Shown: positions 7,401-17,252, numbered from the stretch's first letter. The stretch: 49,828 bases of DNA from Ignavibacteria bacterium (GCA_016873775.1 VGWC01000010.1:1-49828); one strand, 5' to 3'. Notes: generated from the letters alone by a model not told the origin. Program-made: numbers and translations.

Positions 7401-7904
7401 ATGAATATTGACCAACTCTTTTCCGGCTTTAATATGAGCGCGATGGGAATGACGTACCAACGGCGAAAGATGAATGTTATTGCCGACAATCTTGCAAACG
7501 TAGAAACCACGCGTACGAGCGATGGCGGAGTTTACAAAAGAAAAATAGTTGTTCCGCATTTTCATTCAGAAGCGGATGGTGGTTTTCTTGGTTTTTTAAG
7601 AAACTCGCAGATAAAACTTGCCAATTCCGATGCCAATCATTTTCAGGACCCAAAAATACCCGGTTCTTTAGATGATGGACTTACGGGAGAATTGCTGACA
7701 ACGATAATACGAGATGAAAGTGAACCGCTTCTTGAGTACAATCCATCTCATCCCGATGCCGATGAGAATGGTATGGTGCAAAAACCGAATGTTAATATTG
7801 TAACAGAAATGGTAGATATGATTGCGGCATCGCGAGCATTTGAAGCAAATGTGGTTGCAATAAATGCTTCCAAAAATATGATGAAGGATTCTTTACAAAT
7901 TTAA
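7401..7904 (+). CDS. flgC: Flagellar proximal rod protein FlgC
   Basis: FlgC is a proximal rod subunit. The N-terminal motif ADNLANVETTRT (about residues 29-40) and the C-terminal stretch NVNIVTEMVDMIAASRAFEA are diagnostic of the class. The length of 167 residues is slightly above the usual 135-150 because of an expanded middle between residues 50 and 110. It lies between flgB (7-base gap) and fliE (38-base gap) in the usual flgBC-fliE order. Confidence 0.95.
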   Translation: MNIDQLFSGFNMSAMGMTYQRRKMNVIADNLANVETTRTSDGGVYKRKIVVPHFHSEADGGFLGFLRNSQIKLANSDANHFQDPKIPGSLDDGLTGELLTTIIRDESEPLLEYNPSHPDADENGMVQKPNVNIVTEMVDMIAASRAFEANVVAINASKNMMKDSLQI

Positions 7905-7942
7905 GTTATGATAGTAGTTTTTAAAATATCTCGAGGTGAAAA

Positions 7943-8233
7943 ATGGTAGAACGCATTAGTCAAGAACTGAAACTGATTCCCAATAGCATTCCGAACATGC
8001 ATCAACAGCCGAAAACAAATTTTGTTGATGTTATAAAGGAAGCCGTTGGCGATGTAAATATGCTTCAAGTACAAGCAGGAAAAGCAGTAGAACAAATGGT
8101 AAGCGGAGAAGCTGCCAATATTCATGATGTTATGATAGCAATCGAAAAAGCGCGCACAAGTTTTGATTTACTGCTGGAAGTTCGGAACAAAGCGCTTGAT
8201 ATGTATCGTGAATTGATGAGAATACAGGTTTGA
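7943..8233 (+). CDS. fliE: Flagellar hook-basal body protein FliE
   Basis: FliE joins the MS-ring to the proximal rod. The 96-residue protein shows the family core: a NFVDVIKEAVGDVN helix near residue 27, the conserved SGEAANIHDVMIAIEKA segment, and the C-terminal FDLLLEVRNKALDMYRELMRIQV, where the final basic/hydrophobic helix is nearly invariant. A GAGGTGAAAA ribosome site precedes the ATG. The gene is followed by fliF after nine bases. Confidence 0.95.
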   Translation: MVERISQELKLIPNSIPNMHQQPKTNFVDVIKEAVGDVNMLQVQAGKAVEQMVSGEAANIHDVMIAIEKARTSFDLLLEVRNKALDMYRELMRIQV

Positions 8234-8242
8234 TGATAACCT

Positions 8243-9886
8243 ATGGAATTTTTTAATCGTCTCAGACAACAAATTCAAGAATTTTTCAAGCGATTGACAG
8301 TTCAACAACGAGCCGTAATTGTTATAACGGCTGTTGCTGTCGTTGCTGTGATAATTGGATTAGTATTTTTTGGTGGCGCATCGTACATGGTTTTGTATAG
8401 CAATTTAAGCCAACAGGATGCAAACCAAATCGTAAAAAAACTTCAAGAAAAAAGCATTCCGTATCAATTAGACAATGAAGGTTCAACAATTCTTATCCCT
8501 GCAGATGATGTGTACGAATTGCGATTATCATTAGCAGGCGATGGTCTTCCTGGTTCAAGCATTGTTGGGTACGAAATTTTCGATAAAACTAATTTGGGAA
8601 TTTCTGACCAAACGCAAAAAATAAATCGAGTTCGCGCATTGGAAGGAGAACTCACGAAAACGATTTTACAAATAGAAAATGTAGAAGCTGCGCGAGTTCA
8701 TATTGTTCTTCCGGAAAAAAGATTTTTCAGAGAAGACCAAAAACCTGCGACCGCATCAGTTTGGTTGAAAACAAAAGGAGGTTTAGTTCTTTCCTCTGAA
8801 ACTTCACAAGGAATTGCACATTTAGTTGCAAGCAGTGTAGAAGGACTTGACCCATCGAATGTACGCATCTTTGATAAACGGGGAATATTGCGTTCTTCTG
8901 CGCGCGCAAGTAACAGTGCAGCAGGCGCGATTTCAAGCAATATGGATATTCAACGTCAAATAGAAGGAACGCTTTCTCAAAAAGTGCAAGGAATGCTCGA
9001 TGTAGTACTGGGTCCAGGGAATTCTTATGTGGAAATATCTACCGAGATTGATTTTCGGCAGGTGAGCAAAGTTGAAGAAAAATTTGACCCGGAAAATCAA
9101 GTTGTTCGCAGTGAACAAATCATGGAACAGCAAGGAAGAACGAATGATACTTCGCGCATCAATTCAAAATATATAACTTCCACAAATTCGAACTCCACCA
9201 TCAATTACGAAATAGGAAAATCAATTGAGAATAGCACTTCCGGCGGTGGGGATATTAAAAGAATAAGCGTAAGCGTTGTCGTGAACGGTAGATATTCTGA
9301 TAGTGTCATTGCTAAAGCCGGTATGTTTGGAAGCGACTTTGATACTGTTGCCATCTATCATTCGATGACAGAAAAAGAAATAAGCGATATAACCGAATTG
9401 GTAAAAAAACAAGTAGGTTTTTCCAGCGACCGTAACGACCAAATTGCAGTAGTTAATATGCAATTTTTTAGCGATAGAGAATTATTCGGTAAAGAACAAC
9501 AACCAGATTTATTGATGTGGAGTGTGGAACAACTAAAAAACCCCAGTACAATTTTGATGCTTTTCTTAATGTTAGGCGCAACATTTTTCCTTTTCAGTAT
9601 AGCGCGGCGAATTCGATTCAAGAAAGAATTGGAAGCGGCAGTAGCATTACAGCGTGCTGCACGAGTTAAAGTGGTGAAAGGAAAAATTGTTCCTGATAAC
9701 GCAGTTACAATGCCAGCAACATTAGAAGAGGGTGCAACAGCATTAGAAGTAATGCAAGCGGAAGAATTAGGCGAGGAGGAAATGAAAGCGCAACAAGTGA
9801 CGCGCGATAAAGTTAAAACATATTTCAAAGATAAACCAGAAGAAGCATCTTCACTTCTCAAAGTTTGGCTTTCAGAAAATAAATAA
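8243..9886 (+). CDS. fliF: Flagellar MS-ring protein FliF
   Basis: FliF forms the MS-ring in the inner membrane and houses the export apparatus. A first membrane helix lies near residues 24-46, followed by the YscJ/FliF periplasmic ring-building domain (LYSNLSQQDANQIVKKLQ, then ARVHIVLPEKRFF). A Ser/Asn-rich spacer occupies about residues 300-330, and the second membrane helix about 434-455 (ILMLFLMLGATFFLFSIA). The C-terminal tail KDKPEEASSLLKVWLSENK is the FliG-binding segment. The length of 547 residues is normal. FliG starts two bases after the stop. Confidence 0.96.
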   Translation: MEFFNRLRQQIQEFFKRLTVQQRAVIVITAVAVVAVIIGLVFFGGASYMVLYSNLSQQDANQIVKKLQEKSIPYQLDNEGSTILIPADDVYELRLSLAGDGLPGSSIVGYEIFDKTNLGISDQTQKINRVRALEGELTKTILQIENVEAARVHIVLPEKRFFREDQKPATASVWLKTKGGLVLSSETSQGIAHLVASSVEGLDPSNVRIFDKRGILRSSARASNSAAGAISSNMDIQRQIEGTLSQKVQGMLDVVLGPGNSYVEISTEIDFRQVSKVEEKFDPENQVVRSEQIMEQQGRTNDTSRINSKYITSTNSNSTINYEIGKSIENSTSGGGDIKRISVSVVVNGRYSDSVIAKAGMFGSDFDTVAIYHSMTEKEISDITELVKKQVGFSSDRNDQIAVVNMQFFSDRELFGKEQQPDLLMWSVEQLKNPSTILMLFLMLGATFFLFSIARRIRFKKELEAAVALQRAARVKVVKGKIVPDNAVTMPATLEEGATALEVMQAEELGEEEMKAQQVTRDKVKTYFKDKPEEASSLLKVWLSENK

Positions 9887-9888
9887 TT

Positions 9889-10935
9889 ATGTCTATTCCA
9901 ACAGCACCCAAAGAAGGTAAATTAGAGCAACTTGGCGGCGCACGTAAAGCGGCGTTGTTGCTTCTCTCCATTGATATGGATGTTGCTTCCAATATCATGT
10001 CGCGTTTAAACACTGATGAAATAGAAAAAATAACGAGCGAAATTAGTAACATCAAATCCGTTCCCGCAAAAATGGTATCCACGGTTCTTGAAGAATTTAA
10101 ACAAATGATTCAAGCGCAAGAATACGTTATCGAAGGGGGCGTAGAATATGCAGGGAAATTGCTCGAAAGTTCATTGGGATTTTTGAAAGCAACAGAAATA
10201 TTGGAGCGAGTCAAAACGAAAGCACAACCGACGATGACTCGTGGATTCAACATTTTGAAAAAAGTAGACAGTATTCAACTCGCAACATTTTTACAAAAAG
10301 AACATCCGCAGACTATTGCTATTGTGCTTTCTCAACTTGCACCTGAACACGTAGCACAAGTTTTGTTACAAATGGATGATGATTTACGCAGCGATGTTGT
10401 TTACCGAATGGCAACTTTGGGAAAAATTGCGCCAACTCTTCTTGCAGAGATGGAAGAAGTAATCGGAAATGTTGCAGAAGCAGAACTTACGACGAATGCA
10501 AGTGCAACTGGTGGAGTTCGTGTTGTTGCTCAACTTTTGAATAAATGCAGTTCTGCTGTCGCAAAAGGTGTATTGGAACAAATAGAAAAACGAGAACCCG
10601 GAATTGCTGGAGAAATTAAGAGACTAATGTTGCTCTTTGAAGATTTATTGTTTGTAGATGATCGCGGGATACAGCGCATATTACGCGATGTTGACCGTCG
10701 TGATTTGGCAATGGCATTAAAGGTTTCCGACGAACGATTGAAAGCAAAAATATTCCAAAATATGTCCGAAGGTATGCGTCAATTAGTGAAAGAAGAGTTG
10801 GATTATATGGGGCCTGTTCGTGTTAAAGATGTTCAGGATGCACAGGTGCGTATTTTGGATATTGTAAAAGCGTTGGCAGATAAAGGCGAAATATTTATTG
10901 CGGGTCGCGGTGGAATGGAAGAAACGTTTGTATAG
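9889..10935 (+). CDS. fliG: Flagellar motor switch protein FliG
   Basis: FliG is the rotor protein that meets the stator and transmits torque. The N-terminal domain (GGARKAALLLLSIDMDVA) binds FliF. The middle domain holds the EHPQ motif (about residues 138-141), used for FliM binding. The C-terminal domain carries the charged torque helix DDRGIQRILRDVDRRDLAMA. At 348 residues it is slightly longer than the usual 330-340. It lies between fliF and fliH with two-base gaps on both sides, consistent with translational coupling. Confidence 0.96.
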   Translation: MSIPTAPKEGKLEQLGGARKAALLLLSIDMDVASNIMSRLNTDEIEKITSEISNIKSVPAKMVSTVLEEFKQMIQAQEYVIEGGVEYAGKLLESSLGFLKATEILERVKTKAQPTMTRGFNILKKVDSIQLATFLQKEHPQTIAIVLSQLAPEHVAQVLLQMDDDLRSDVVYRMATLGKIAPTLLAEMEEVIGNVAEAELTTNASATGGVRVVAQLLNKCSSAVAKGVLEQIEKREPGIAGEIKRLMLLFEDLLFVDDRGIQRILRDVDRRDLAMALKVSDERLKAKIFQNMSEGMRQLVKEELDYMGPVRVKDVQDAQVRILDIVKALADKGEIFIAGRGGMEETFV

Positions 10936-10937
10936 CA

Positions 10938-11633
10938 ATGATAGAAATTGTTAAAATTCATTCTCCGGTTCGGAACGTTTCAATAATCAAATCACCATCC
11001 GTGCGATTGAAAAATAAAATTGTTGAAGAACCGATAGCAGTAAAAACCGATGAATCGGTTTTTACTTCGGAGCAGATAATTTCATCTTTAGAAGAAATCA
11101 ATGTTGGCGTAACGCATTTTTCTGATAAACTTCATGAAGAATTTCAACGTGGATATGATACAGCGCGATTAGAATATGAACAGGAACTTGGTTTTCAAAT
11201 AAATTTGAAAACTCAAGAAACCGTTAAACGATTTGATGCCATTCTTTCACGGTTATCACATGAACACAAGATGTTGTTAGAACGTATTGAACAAATTGTT
11301 CCCAAACTATCTATTGCGATATCAGAAAAAATTATTCGAAAACAATTATCTATCGCCAATGACGTTATTGTTGCACAAGTTCGCGATGCAATACGCAGAG
11401 TAGTCGGAGTGAATAAAGTTCGGCTTCGTATCAATCAAGAAGATGAAGCAATGTTACGTGAGCATCGTTCATCGTTGATGCAAGAAGTAGATTCAATTAA
11501 TGACATCATCATAGAAATTGACGACAAAATAGAACCCGGAGGATGTATTTTAGAAAGTGATATGGGAAATGTAGATGCACGATTGTCTACGCAATTAAAA
11601 CAAATTGAAGACGTTTTCTTTGAACAACGATAA
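10938..11633 (+). CDS. fliH: Flagellar export stator protein FliH
   Basis: FliH holds and restrains the FliI ATPase and links it to the C-ring. The protein has a variable N-terminus, a helical middle (about residues 60-120, FQRGYDTARLEYEQELGF), and the conserved FliH/YscL C-terminal domain, including EPGGCILESDMGNVDARLS near residue 196 and the final LKQIEDVFFEQR helix. The position between fliG and fliI is standard. Sequence conservation in this family is low, but the C-terminal motif is unmistakable. Confidence 0.93.
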   Translation: MIEIVKIHSPVRNVSIIKSPSVRLKNKIVEEPIAVKTDESVFTSEQIISSLEEINVGVTHFSDKLHEEFQRGYDTARLEYEQELGFQINLKTQETVKRFDAILSRLSHEHKMLLERIEQIVPKLSIAISEKIIRKQLSIANDVIVAQVRDAIRRVVGVNKVRLRINQEDEAMLREHRSSLMQEVDSINDIIIEIDDKIEPGGCILESDMGNVDARLSTQLKQIEDVFFEQR

Positions 11634-11638
11634 CGTTG

Positions 11639-13027
11639 ATGAACACGATAGAAACAACAACAACAGAAACTGCAAGTTCGCGTTATTTGCTCGACTTCAA
11701 TAAAGAAAGCGATGCATTTTTGTCTCGCTTAAAAAATGTTGATTTATTAAAAGTAAATGGACGTGTATCTCAAGTTATTGGACTTGTTATCGAATCCGTA
11801 GGACCCAATTGTTCACTTGGCGAAGTATGTGTCGTGAAATCGCACGATGGCGAAGATTTATGCTATTCTGAAGTTGTAGGTTTTAAAGAAAACAGAGTTC
11901 TTTCAATGGTACTTGGTGGAACATCACGAATTAGTCCGGGAAGTGAAATTGTTGCAAGCGGAAAAACTTTTTCTATCCCTGTTGGAAAATCATTACTGGG
12001 AAGAATTATAGACGGACTTGGAAGACCAATGGATAAAAAAGGACCGATTGAAGGAGAAGAAATGCGAACAATTTATGCGCTTCCTCCCAATCCATTGACA
12101 CGACGAAGAATTACCGAGCCGATTGTAACCGGAATTCGTTCCATTGATATGTTGCTTACGTGTGGTCGTGGACAACGAGTCGGAATTTTTTCTGCAAGCG
12201 GCGTAGGGAAAAGTGTTACCTTAGGAATGATAGCGAGAAATACGAATGCCGATGTCAATGTTATTGCTCTCATAGGCGAACGAGGAAGAGAAGTTCGGGA
12301 TTTTATTGATGGAGAACTTGGCGAAGAAGGTTTGGCACGTTCAGTTGTAATCATTGCAACAAGCGACCAAGAAGCATTAGTACGCTTAAAAGCAGCGTTT
12401 ATTGCTACGACTATTGCAGAATATTTTCGCGACCAAGGATTGAATGTTATGTTTTTGTTTGATTCTATCACACGTGTTGCAACTGCTCAACGTGAAGTAG
12501 GATTAGCAATCGGTGAACCACCAACAACAAAAGGATATACGCCTTCGGTTTTTGCGTTGCTTCCAAAACTCCTTGAGCGTACGGGGAATTCTGATGTCGG
12601 AAGTATTACGGCAATGTACACTGTTCTTGTGGAAGGGGACGATTTAAATGAACCCGTCGCAGATAATGCAAGAGCAATATTAGACGGTCATATCGTTCTT
12701 TCCCGACGACTTGCTTCTGCGGGACACTATCCTGCAATAGATGTTTTGCAAAGTATCAGCAGAATTATGCCTTCGATTGTATCTGCAGAACAACGGAAAG
12801 CCGTCCATCGTTTTTTAGATTTGCTTGCAACATATAATGAAGCGGAAGACCTTGTGAACATTGGTGCGTATGTAAAAGGAAGCAATTCCAAAATAGATGA
12901 ATCGCTTGCTTATATTGAAGAAATGAGAGCATTTCTTCGACAAGGCTCGCATGAAAAGATTGATTTTAAGCAAAGTCTTCAGCGTCTTCTTGCATTAATG
13001 AATCAAACACCACCGAAAAATAAATGA
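11639..13027 (+). CDS. fliI: Flagellum-specific ATPase FliI
   Basis: FliI is the type III export ATPase. The P-loop SASGVGKS lies at residues 185-192, the Walker B region is LNVMFLFDSITRVA, and the F1-like GEPPTTKGYTPSVFALLPKL segment follows. The frame could also begin at TTG 11636, directly before the ATG; I take the ATG at 11639 as the start (462 residues). The last bases overlap fliJ in an ATGA arrangement. The N-terminal region lacks long extensions and the length is normal for the family. Confidence 0.96.
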   Translation: MNTIETTTTETASSRYLLDFNKESDAFLSRLKNVDLLKVNGRVSQVIGLVIESVGPNCSLGEVCVVKSHDGEDLCYSEVVGFKENRVLSMVLGGTSRISPGSEIVASGKTFSIPVGKSLLGRIIDGLGRPMDKKGPIEGEEMRTIYALPPNPLTRRRITEPIVTGIRSIDMLLTCGRGQRVGIFSASGVGKSVTLGMIARNTNADVNVIALIGERGREVRDFIDGELGEEGLARSVVIIATSDQEALVRLKAAFIATTIAEYFRDQGLNVMFLFDSITRVATAQREVGLAIGEPPTTKGYTPSVFALLPKLLERTGNSDVGSITAMYTVLVEGDDLNEPVADNARAILDGHIVLSRRLASAGHYPAIDVLQSISRIMPSIVSAEQRKAVHRFLDLLATYNEAEDLVNIGAYVKGSNSKIDESLAYIEEMRAFLRQGSHEKIDFKQSLQRLLALMNQTPPKNK

Positions 13028-13479
13028 GCAACATCATGAACAGCGATTCGCAATTTCGATTGCAAACTGTATTGACGGTTCGCGAATACCAGGAACGTCG
13101 GTTGCAGCACGATTTATTTAAAATCGGGCAAGATAAAGAGCGGGAGAATAGTGTCCTTACACAATTAAATGATGAAATTGAATTAGCGGTGATTGAAGAC
13201 TCGGCTATTGTACGCGTTCGTGCAACGGAATTGCAAACAAGTAAAGCGTTCATTGATACGCTTTCCAATAAAATTACTGACCAAGAACAAGTTATCGGAG
13301 ATTTGAAACATAAAGAAAAACACGCGCGTGGTGAATTAGTGAACAAACGGCAATCACGTCATATGTTGGAATCGCTGAAAAAAACGCACGAAGAAAAAGT
13401 TCAAAAAGAAGAAGATGAGAAAGTGCAGAAAATAATAGATGAATTCGGTAACCGCGAGAGAAAAAAAATAGGCGAATGA
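13024..13479 (+). CDS. fliJ: Flagellar export chaperone FliJ
   Basis: This 151-residue protein is almost entirely helical and charged, as expected for the antiparallel coiled coil of FliJ, which binds inside the FliI hexamer. The N-terminus FRLQTVLTVREYQERRLQHD matches the family opening, in which a short beta-like start leads into Leu/Glu/Arg-rich helix. Overlaps of four bases with fliI before it and with the motE-like gene after it suggest tight coupling. Family identity rests on fold and position, because FliJ sequences diverge strongly. Confidence 0.88.
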   Translation: MSNIMNSDSQFRLQTVLTVREYQERRLQHDLFKIGQDKERENSVLTQLNDEIELAVIEDSAIVRVRATELQTSKAFIDTLSNKITDQEQVIGDLKHKEKHARGELVNKRQSRHMLESLKKTHEEKVQKEEDEKVQKIIDEFGNRERKKIGE

Positions 13480-14075
13480 AAAACACGTTATATTTTTACA
13501 TCATAGGCGTTGTTCTCTTAATTATAGCGGCAGAACTTGTTTTATACATTTTAGAAGACACGAATAAGTATAGTTTACCTCGTATATATAACGTTCTGCG
13601 TGGAGAAGTAATTGTTGATTCTTCAAAGATAAAATATGATTCGTTACTTGCGTTGAAAAAAGATTCTACCAAACAAGGTATACGAACGAAAACGAAACAA
13701 AAGCCAAAAGATAATAATGCGTCTCTTCCAATTTCGAATGAAATATTTGTAACTGATCCGACGCAACCAAGTTCTCAAAATGAACAGCCGGCTGGAACAA
13801 CGGGTAATATACAGAGTGGCGGTCCAATCGGCAGTATTTCAAGTGGGGGAATAGAGTCGCAATTTGTAAGCGATAAAGAACGAAAAAAATTATTGAAACT
13901 TTATGAATCAATGCCGCCGGAAAAAATTGCCGAGTTGCTTGATATGACAAAAGACGATAATGCCGTTCGTGAAATAATTTTTATGCTCAAAGAACGAAAG
14001 GCAAGTAAAGTTCTTCAACTGTTACCGCCGGAACGAGTTCAAAAAATTTTAGGATTAAAAAAAGATACATATTAA
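13476..14075 (+). CDS. MotE/YlxF-like protein with MgtE N-terminal domain
   Basis: An N-terminal membrane helix (about residues 5-25, IIGVVLLIIAAELVLYIL) is followed by a Lys/Asn/Gly-rich periplasmic linker and a C-terminal domain from about residue 130. That domain has the MgtE N-terminal repeat pattern: YESMPPEKIAELLDM, then ERKASKVLQLLPPERVQKILGL. This is the domain found in MotE, a periplasmic chaperone of MotC in rhizobia, and in YlxF of Bacillus, which also lies between fliJ and fliK. I infer a flagellum-related periplasmic protein; the exact partner is unknown. Overlap with fliJ and six bases to fliK support co-expression. Confidence 0.8.
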   Translation: MKNTLYFYIIGVVLLIIAAELVLYILEDTNKYSLPRIYNVLRGEVIVDSSKIKYDSLLALKKDSTKQGIRTKTKQKPKDNNASLPISNEIFVTDPTQPSSQNEQPAGTTGNIQSGGPIGSISSGGIESQFVSDKERKKLLKLYESMPPEKIAELLDMTKDDNAVREIIFMLKERKASKVLQLLPPERVQKILGLKKDTY

Positions 14076-14081
14076 AAAACT

Positions 14082-16151
14082 ATGTCTGTATTCCTCCAAT
14101 TTCTTAGACAATTCAACGGACCTGCAGAGATTCCCTCGGAAACTGTTTCGCAGCAAACATCCGAAGCGTCTTCTGAATTTCAACAGATGTTGTTTGAAAT
14201 GATGACGACAAATGAACAATTTGAAGGAGTTCCATCGGATATGGTGAAACGTCCTTCTGGAAATGCTACTAAGCAAATAAGCAATACAGAAAATCTCGAA
14301 ATACGTGTTGATGATATTCTGTTACAAACCGAAGGAGAAACGAATGCAACAGTGAAAACAGTTCAACATTCTGCTGAACAAAATGTTGATACTCAAATCC
14401 AGATTTCCGGAAAAGAAAGTACTGCGGTGCAATCATTTGCTCAGAGCATCGTTCCGATTCAACAGTTTTCTGAAAACACCAATGTATCATTTCAAGCAAA
14501 ACATTCTCCAACGCCACAGCAATCAGTTGCAACAACACCAGAACTACCGATTATTTCTCGCGCAACATCCATAGTTCTTCCGGAATATTCTCAACAACAA
14601 GAGAATGTTCCAACAACTGAAAACAAAGAAGTTTTTACAAATAATAAGCAAGTTGAAAATATATCTACTCCGATAAAACAACACGTTCAACAACATTTCT
14701 TTGGCACAACATCCGATAATACAAATAATACGATTACACAAACTGTTGTCGAAAACGCGAGCATAGATTTTCAACAAGTCGAGAATGTCAATTTTCAACC
14801 GAAGGAAAAAATTGCGGACATTCCAACCCCGGCAAGTGAAAACAAGAATGTTCGATTTGTTCAACAACCAACAAGAGAACACACTCAAATAATTCAAGAT
14901 GACAAGCATCAGCAGTTTACGTTTGTTGCTTCGAAAGAGATACTTCAAAATCTTACTTTGGAGACTCAGGCGAAAACAAGCACAAAGGATACACCAAAAT
15001 TTTCTGTTCATCAGAATATTGCAAAAAATGTATCAGAACAACCGTCGAATGTTACGATTGAAAACATTGTTCATCAGAATGAAGTAGATACTGATTTTTC
15101 TTTGCCGAAGGAAATCAAAACTCTTGCCCAATTGTTTGACAAAGAAAAACCTGCATTATCGAAAAAGAGTGATGTTTTGACTGAACTGAGGAAATTGGAA
15201 ACAAACAAAGTAGACACTTCTTCCTTTGTGAAGGAATCTTCCGCGCAGCATACTTCGACGATTTTTATGCAATCGCAAGCAGCAATTCTTAAAGAAACAG
15301 TAGAAAACGTTTTGCCGAAAAAATCTGCGATTGCAAATAGGAAACAAAATGAAATTACGGTTGATAGAACGAAGTTGAACACCAATGGAAACAGCGAAAT
15401 CAAACTTTCAGAAACAATACAACCTGTCGAAACGAAATTTGTGAATGAGAGCAAAACTGTTTCAGAAAACATTCCTAAAAATTTTGAACAGAAAAAAATT
15501 GCTGATTCGAACGTAGCAACTTCTTTGAACATAGAAAACGCAGCAGAGAAACAGTTATCTCCAACATTGAATACAACGGTTGTTGAAGAACAAATTTCTT
15601 TGGGAAAAGAAACAACGCAGCAAAAACAACCATTGCAACAATTTACTCGAAACGATGCTATCGAAACAAGCAATCGTATGCAAGATGTCGGAACGCAGCG
15701 CAACGAAATTCAGTCGAGATATTCAAACGCTTTATCGAATGAGTGGGCAAAACAAGTAATCGAAGATGTAAGTAAATCCGCAATGTTCAAAGTTACGGAA
15801 CAACTTTCCGAAATACGGCTTCGTCTGCATCCTGAACATTTGGGCGAATTGGTTCTTTCGGTGAAATCGGATGGTGAAAAAATGAGTGCAAATATCCTCG
15901 TGAACAGTTTTGAAGTAAAGAGAGCGCTCGAAACAAATTTATCGGTTTTACACGATGCGTTGCTGATTCGCGGAATAGAAATGAAAAAAATTGATGTGAA
16001 CGAGAACACGAATGCACAGCAGCAATTTCGGCACAACGACGATTCTCAAACAGAACAGCAAAACCGTCAACAGAGTCGTCCGTACGATGAAGAACGCGCA
16101 AAACAATTTGCGCGCTATTTCGGTTACAATACGATGGAATATACAGTTTAA
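14082..16151 (+). CDS. fliK: Flagellar hook-length control protein FliK
   Basis: FliK is an exported ruler that sets hook length and switches export specificity through FlhB. The first 570 residues are low-complexity, rich in Gln, Asn, Thr, Glu and Lys, as is typical for the ruler part. The conserved C-terminal domain lies at about residues 575-640: LSEIRLRLHPEHLGELVLSV, then NSFEVKRALETNLSVLHDAL. At 689 residues it is long compared with the 400-residue enteric FliK; family members vary widely. It follows the MotE-like gene by six bases and precedes flgD by 16 bases. Confidence 0.93.
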   Translation: MSVFLQFLRQFNGPAEIPSETVSQQTSEASSEFQQMLFEMMTTNEQFEGVPSDMVKRPSGNATKQISNTENLEIRVDDILLQTEGETNATVKTVQHSAEQNVDTQIQISGKESTAVQSFAQSIVPIQQFSENTNVSFQAKHSPTPQQSVATTPELPIISRATSIVLPEYSQQQENVPTTENKEVFTNNKQVENISTPIKQHVQQHFFGTTSDNTNNTITQTVVENASIDFQQVENVNFQPKEKIADIPTPASENKNVRFVQQPTREHTQIIQDDKHQQFTFVASKEILQNLTLETQAKTSTKDTPKFSVHQNIAKNVSEQPSNVTIENIVHQNEVDTDFSLPKEIKTLAQLFDKEKPALSKKSDVLTELRKLETNKVDTSSFVKESSAQHTSTIFMQSQAAILKETVENVLPKKSAIANRKQNEITVDRTKLNTNGNSEIKLSETIQPVETKFVNESKTVSENIPKNFEQKKIADSNVATSLNIENAAEKQLSPTLNTTVVEEQISLGKETTQQKQPLQQFTRNDAIETSNRMQDVGTQRNEIQSRYSNALSNEWAKQVIEDVSKSAMFKVTEQLSEIRLRLHPEHLGELVLSVKSDGEKMSANILVNSFEVKRALETNLSVLHDALLIRGIEMKKIDVNENTNAQQQFRHNDDSQTEQQNRQQSRPYDEERAKQFARYFGYNTMEYTV

Positions 16152-16167
16152 TTAAAAAGAAAATATT

Positions 16168-16836
16168 ATGCCACAACGAATAGTTAATCAATCATTTCCG
16201 ACAACACAAACGGAAACACGAGGAACGCCAGGAACGCTTGGAAAGAATGATTTCCTCAAATTACTAGTAGGACAGATGAAGTATCAAGACCCGTTGAATC
16301 CAATGAAAGGAACGGAATTTACGGCGCAACTTGCTCAATTCAGCGGCTTGGAACAACTGCAAAATATGAATGATAATTTGCAGGAAAGTATGAGTACGAA
16401 CTATATTCTCACTTCATCCATCAATAATGCGTTAGCGTCGAATTTTGTCGGAAAAAATGTAAAAGCGGCTTCCGACCAATTTTATTGGCAAGGTGGAAAC
16501 GGAATGCGTCTTGGATATAATCTTACGAAGGATTATTCCAAAGTTACCGTAAAAATCTATGATGAAAGTGATAATTTAATACGTGAATTTCGAGGAGGAA
16601 ACAGAGTGGGTGAAAACGTTGTCGTATGGGATGGAAAAGACGATAATCATGGAATTGTAGATGAAGGAATTTATCGTTTTGAAATTGAAGATAGTGAGGG
16701 GAGAAACATTAGTGCGCAACAATTTATGTTTGGCAAAATAAATTCGGTTCGATACGACCAAAACGGAACAGTATTTTTGGTTGATGGAATTGAAGTTCGG
16801 CTTTCTGACATTTTAGAAGTTTCGTACGGAGGATAG
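16168..16836 (+). CDS. flgD: Flagellar hook capping protein FlgD
   Basis: FlgD caps the growing hook and is then removed. The N-terminal signature LGKNDFLKLLVGQMKYQDPL (about residues 24-43) and the following FTAQLAQFSGLEQLQNM are nearly invariant. The C-terminal half has the FlgD Ig-like/tudor fold, with WDGKDDNHGIVDEGIYRFEI. The length of 222 residues is usual. It is followed after four bases by the TIGR02530-type flagellar operon protein and then flgE, as in Firmicutes operons. Confidence 0.95.
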   Translation: MPQRIVNQSFPTTQTETRGTPGTLGKNDFLKLLVGQMKYQDPLNPMKGTEFTAQLAQFSGLEQLQNMNDNLQESMSTNYILTSSINNALASNFVGKNVKAASDQFYWQGGNGMRLGYNLTKDYSKVTVKIYDESDNLIREFRGGNRVGENVVVWDGKDDNHGIVDEGIYRFEIEDSEGRNISAQQFMFGKINSVRYDQNGTVFLVDGIEVRLSDILEVSYGG

Positions 16837-16840
16837 AAAA

Positions 16841-17233
16841 ATGACGGAAACTCCGATTATCAACGGTGTACAGCCGCCTTTTTTACCGATTGGTGGAATA
16901 GAAGCGTTAAGCGATAAATTAGCAATTTCCCCTTCTGCTGATTCAAAATCGTTTCAGTCTATTCTTCAAAAAGAAATGCGTGCAGTAAAATTTTCTGCTC
17001 ATGCACAAGAACGATTGAAGAATAGACAAATAGAATTGAACGAGCGTGATATTACGAGCATAGAAAACGCCGTAACACGTGCCGAAGAAAAAGGTTCTCG
17101 CGATTCATTATTGCTAATGAATAATCTCGCATTAGTTGTAAGTGTAAAAAACCGAACAGTTGTAACGGCGATGGATTCGCAAAGTATTCGCGAACACGTT
17201 TTTACCAATATAGATAGTACGGTAATTATTTAA
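16841..17233 (+). CDS. Flagellar operon protein of the TIGR02530 type
   Basis: The 130-residue protein matches the flagellar operon protein family that lies between flgD and flgE in many Firmicutes and spirochaetes. Conserved parts are KFSAHAQERLKNRQIELNE, GSRDSLLLMNNLALVVSVKN and RTVVTAMDSQSIREHVFTNI. There is no signal peptide. The family's role is not well established; position and conservation suggest a part in hook assembly. GGAGG lies just before the ATG. A hairpin-bearing 111-base leader follows before flgE. Confidence 0.88.
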   Translation: MTETPIINGVQPPFLPIGGIEALSDKLAISPSADSKSFQSILQKEMRAVKFSAHAQERLKNRQIELNERDITSIENAVTRAEEKGSRDSLLLMNNLALVVSVKNRTVVTAMDSQSIREHVFTNIDSTVII

Positions 17234-17252
17234 GTTTTTTTTTAATTAACAA

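Noticed and set aside
9358-9861. Open frame of 167 codons on the minus strand within fliF
   Set aside because: It is antisense to the conserved C-terminal part of FliF and has no recognisable domain.
15074-15703. Open frame of 209 codons on the minus strand within fliK
   Set aside because: It is antisense to a clear FliK, has low-complexity Ser/Cys/Phe-rich content, and no family motif.
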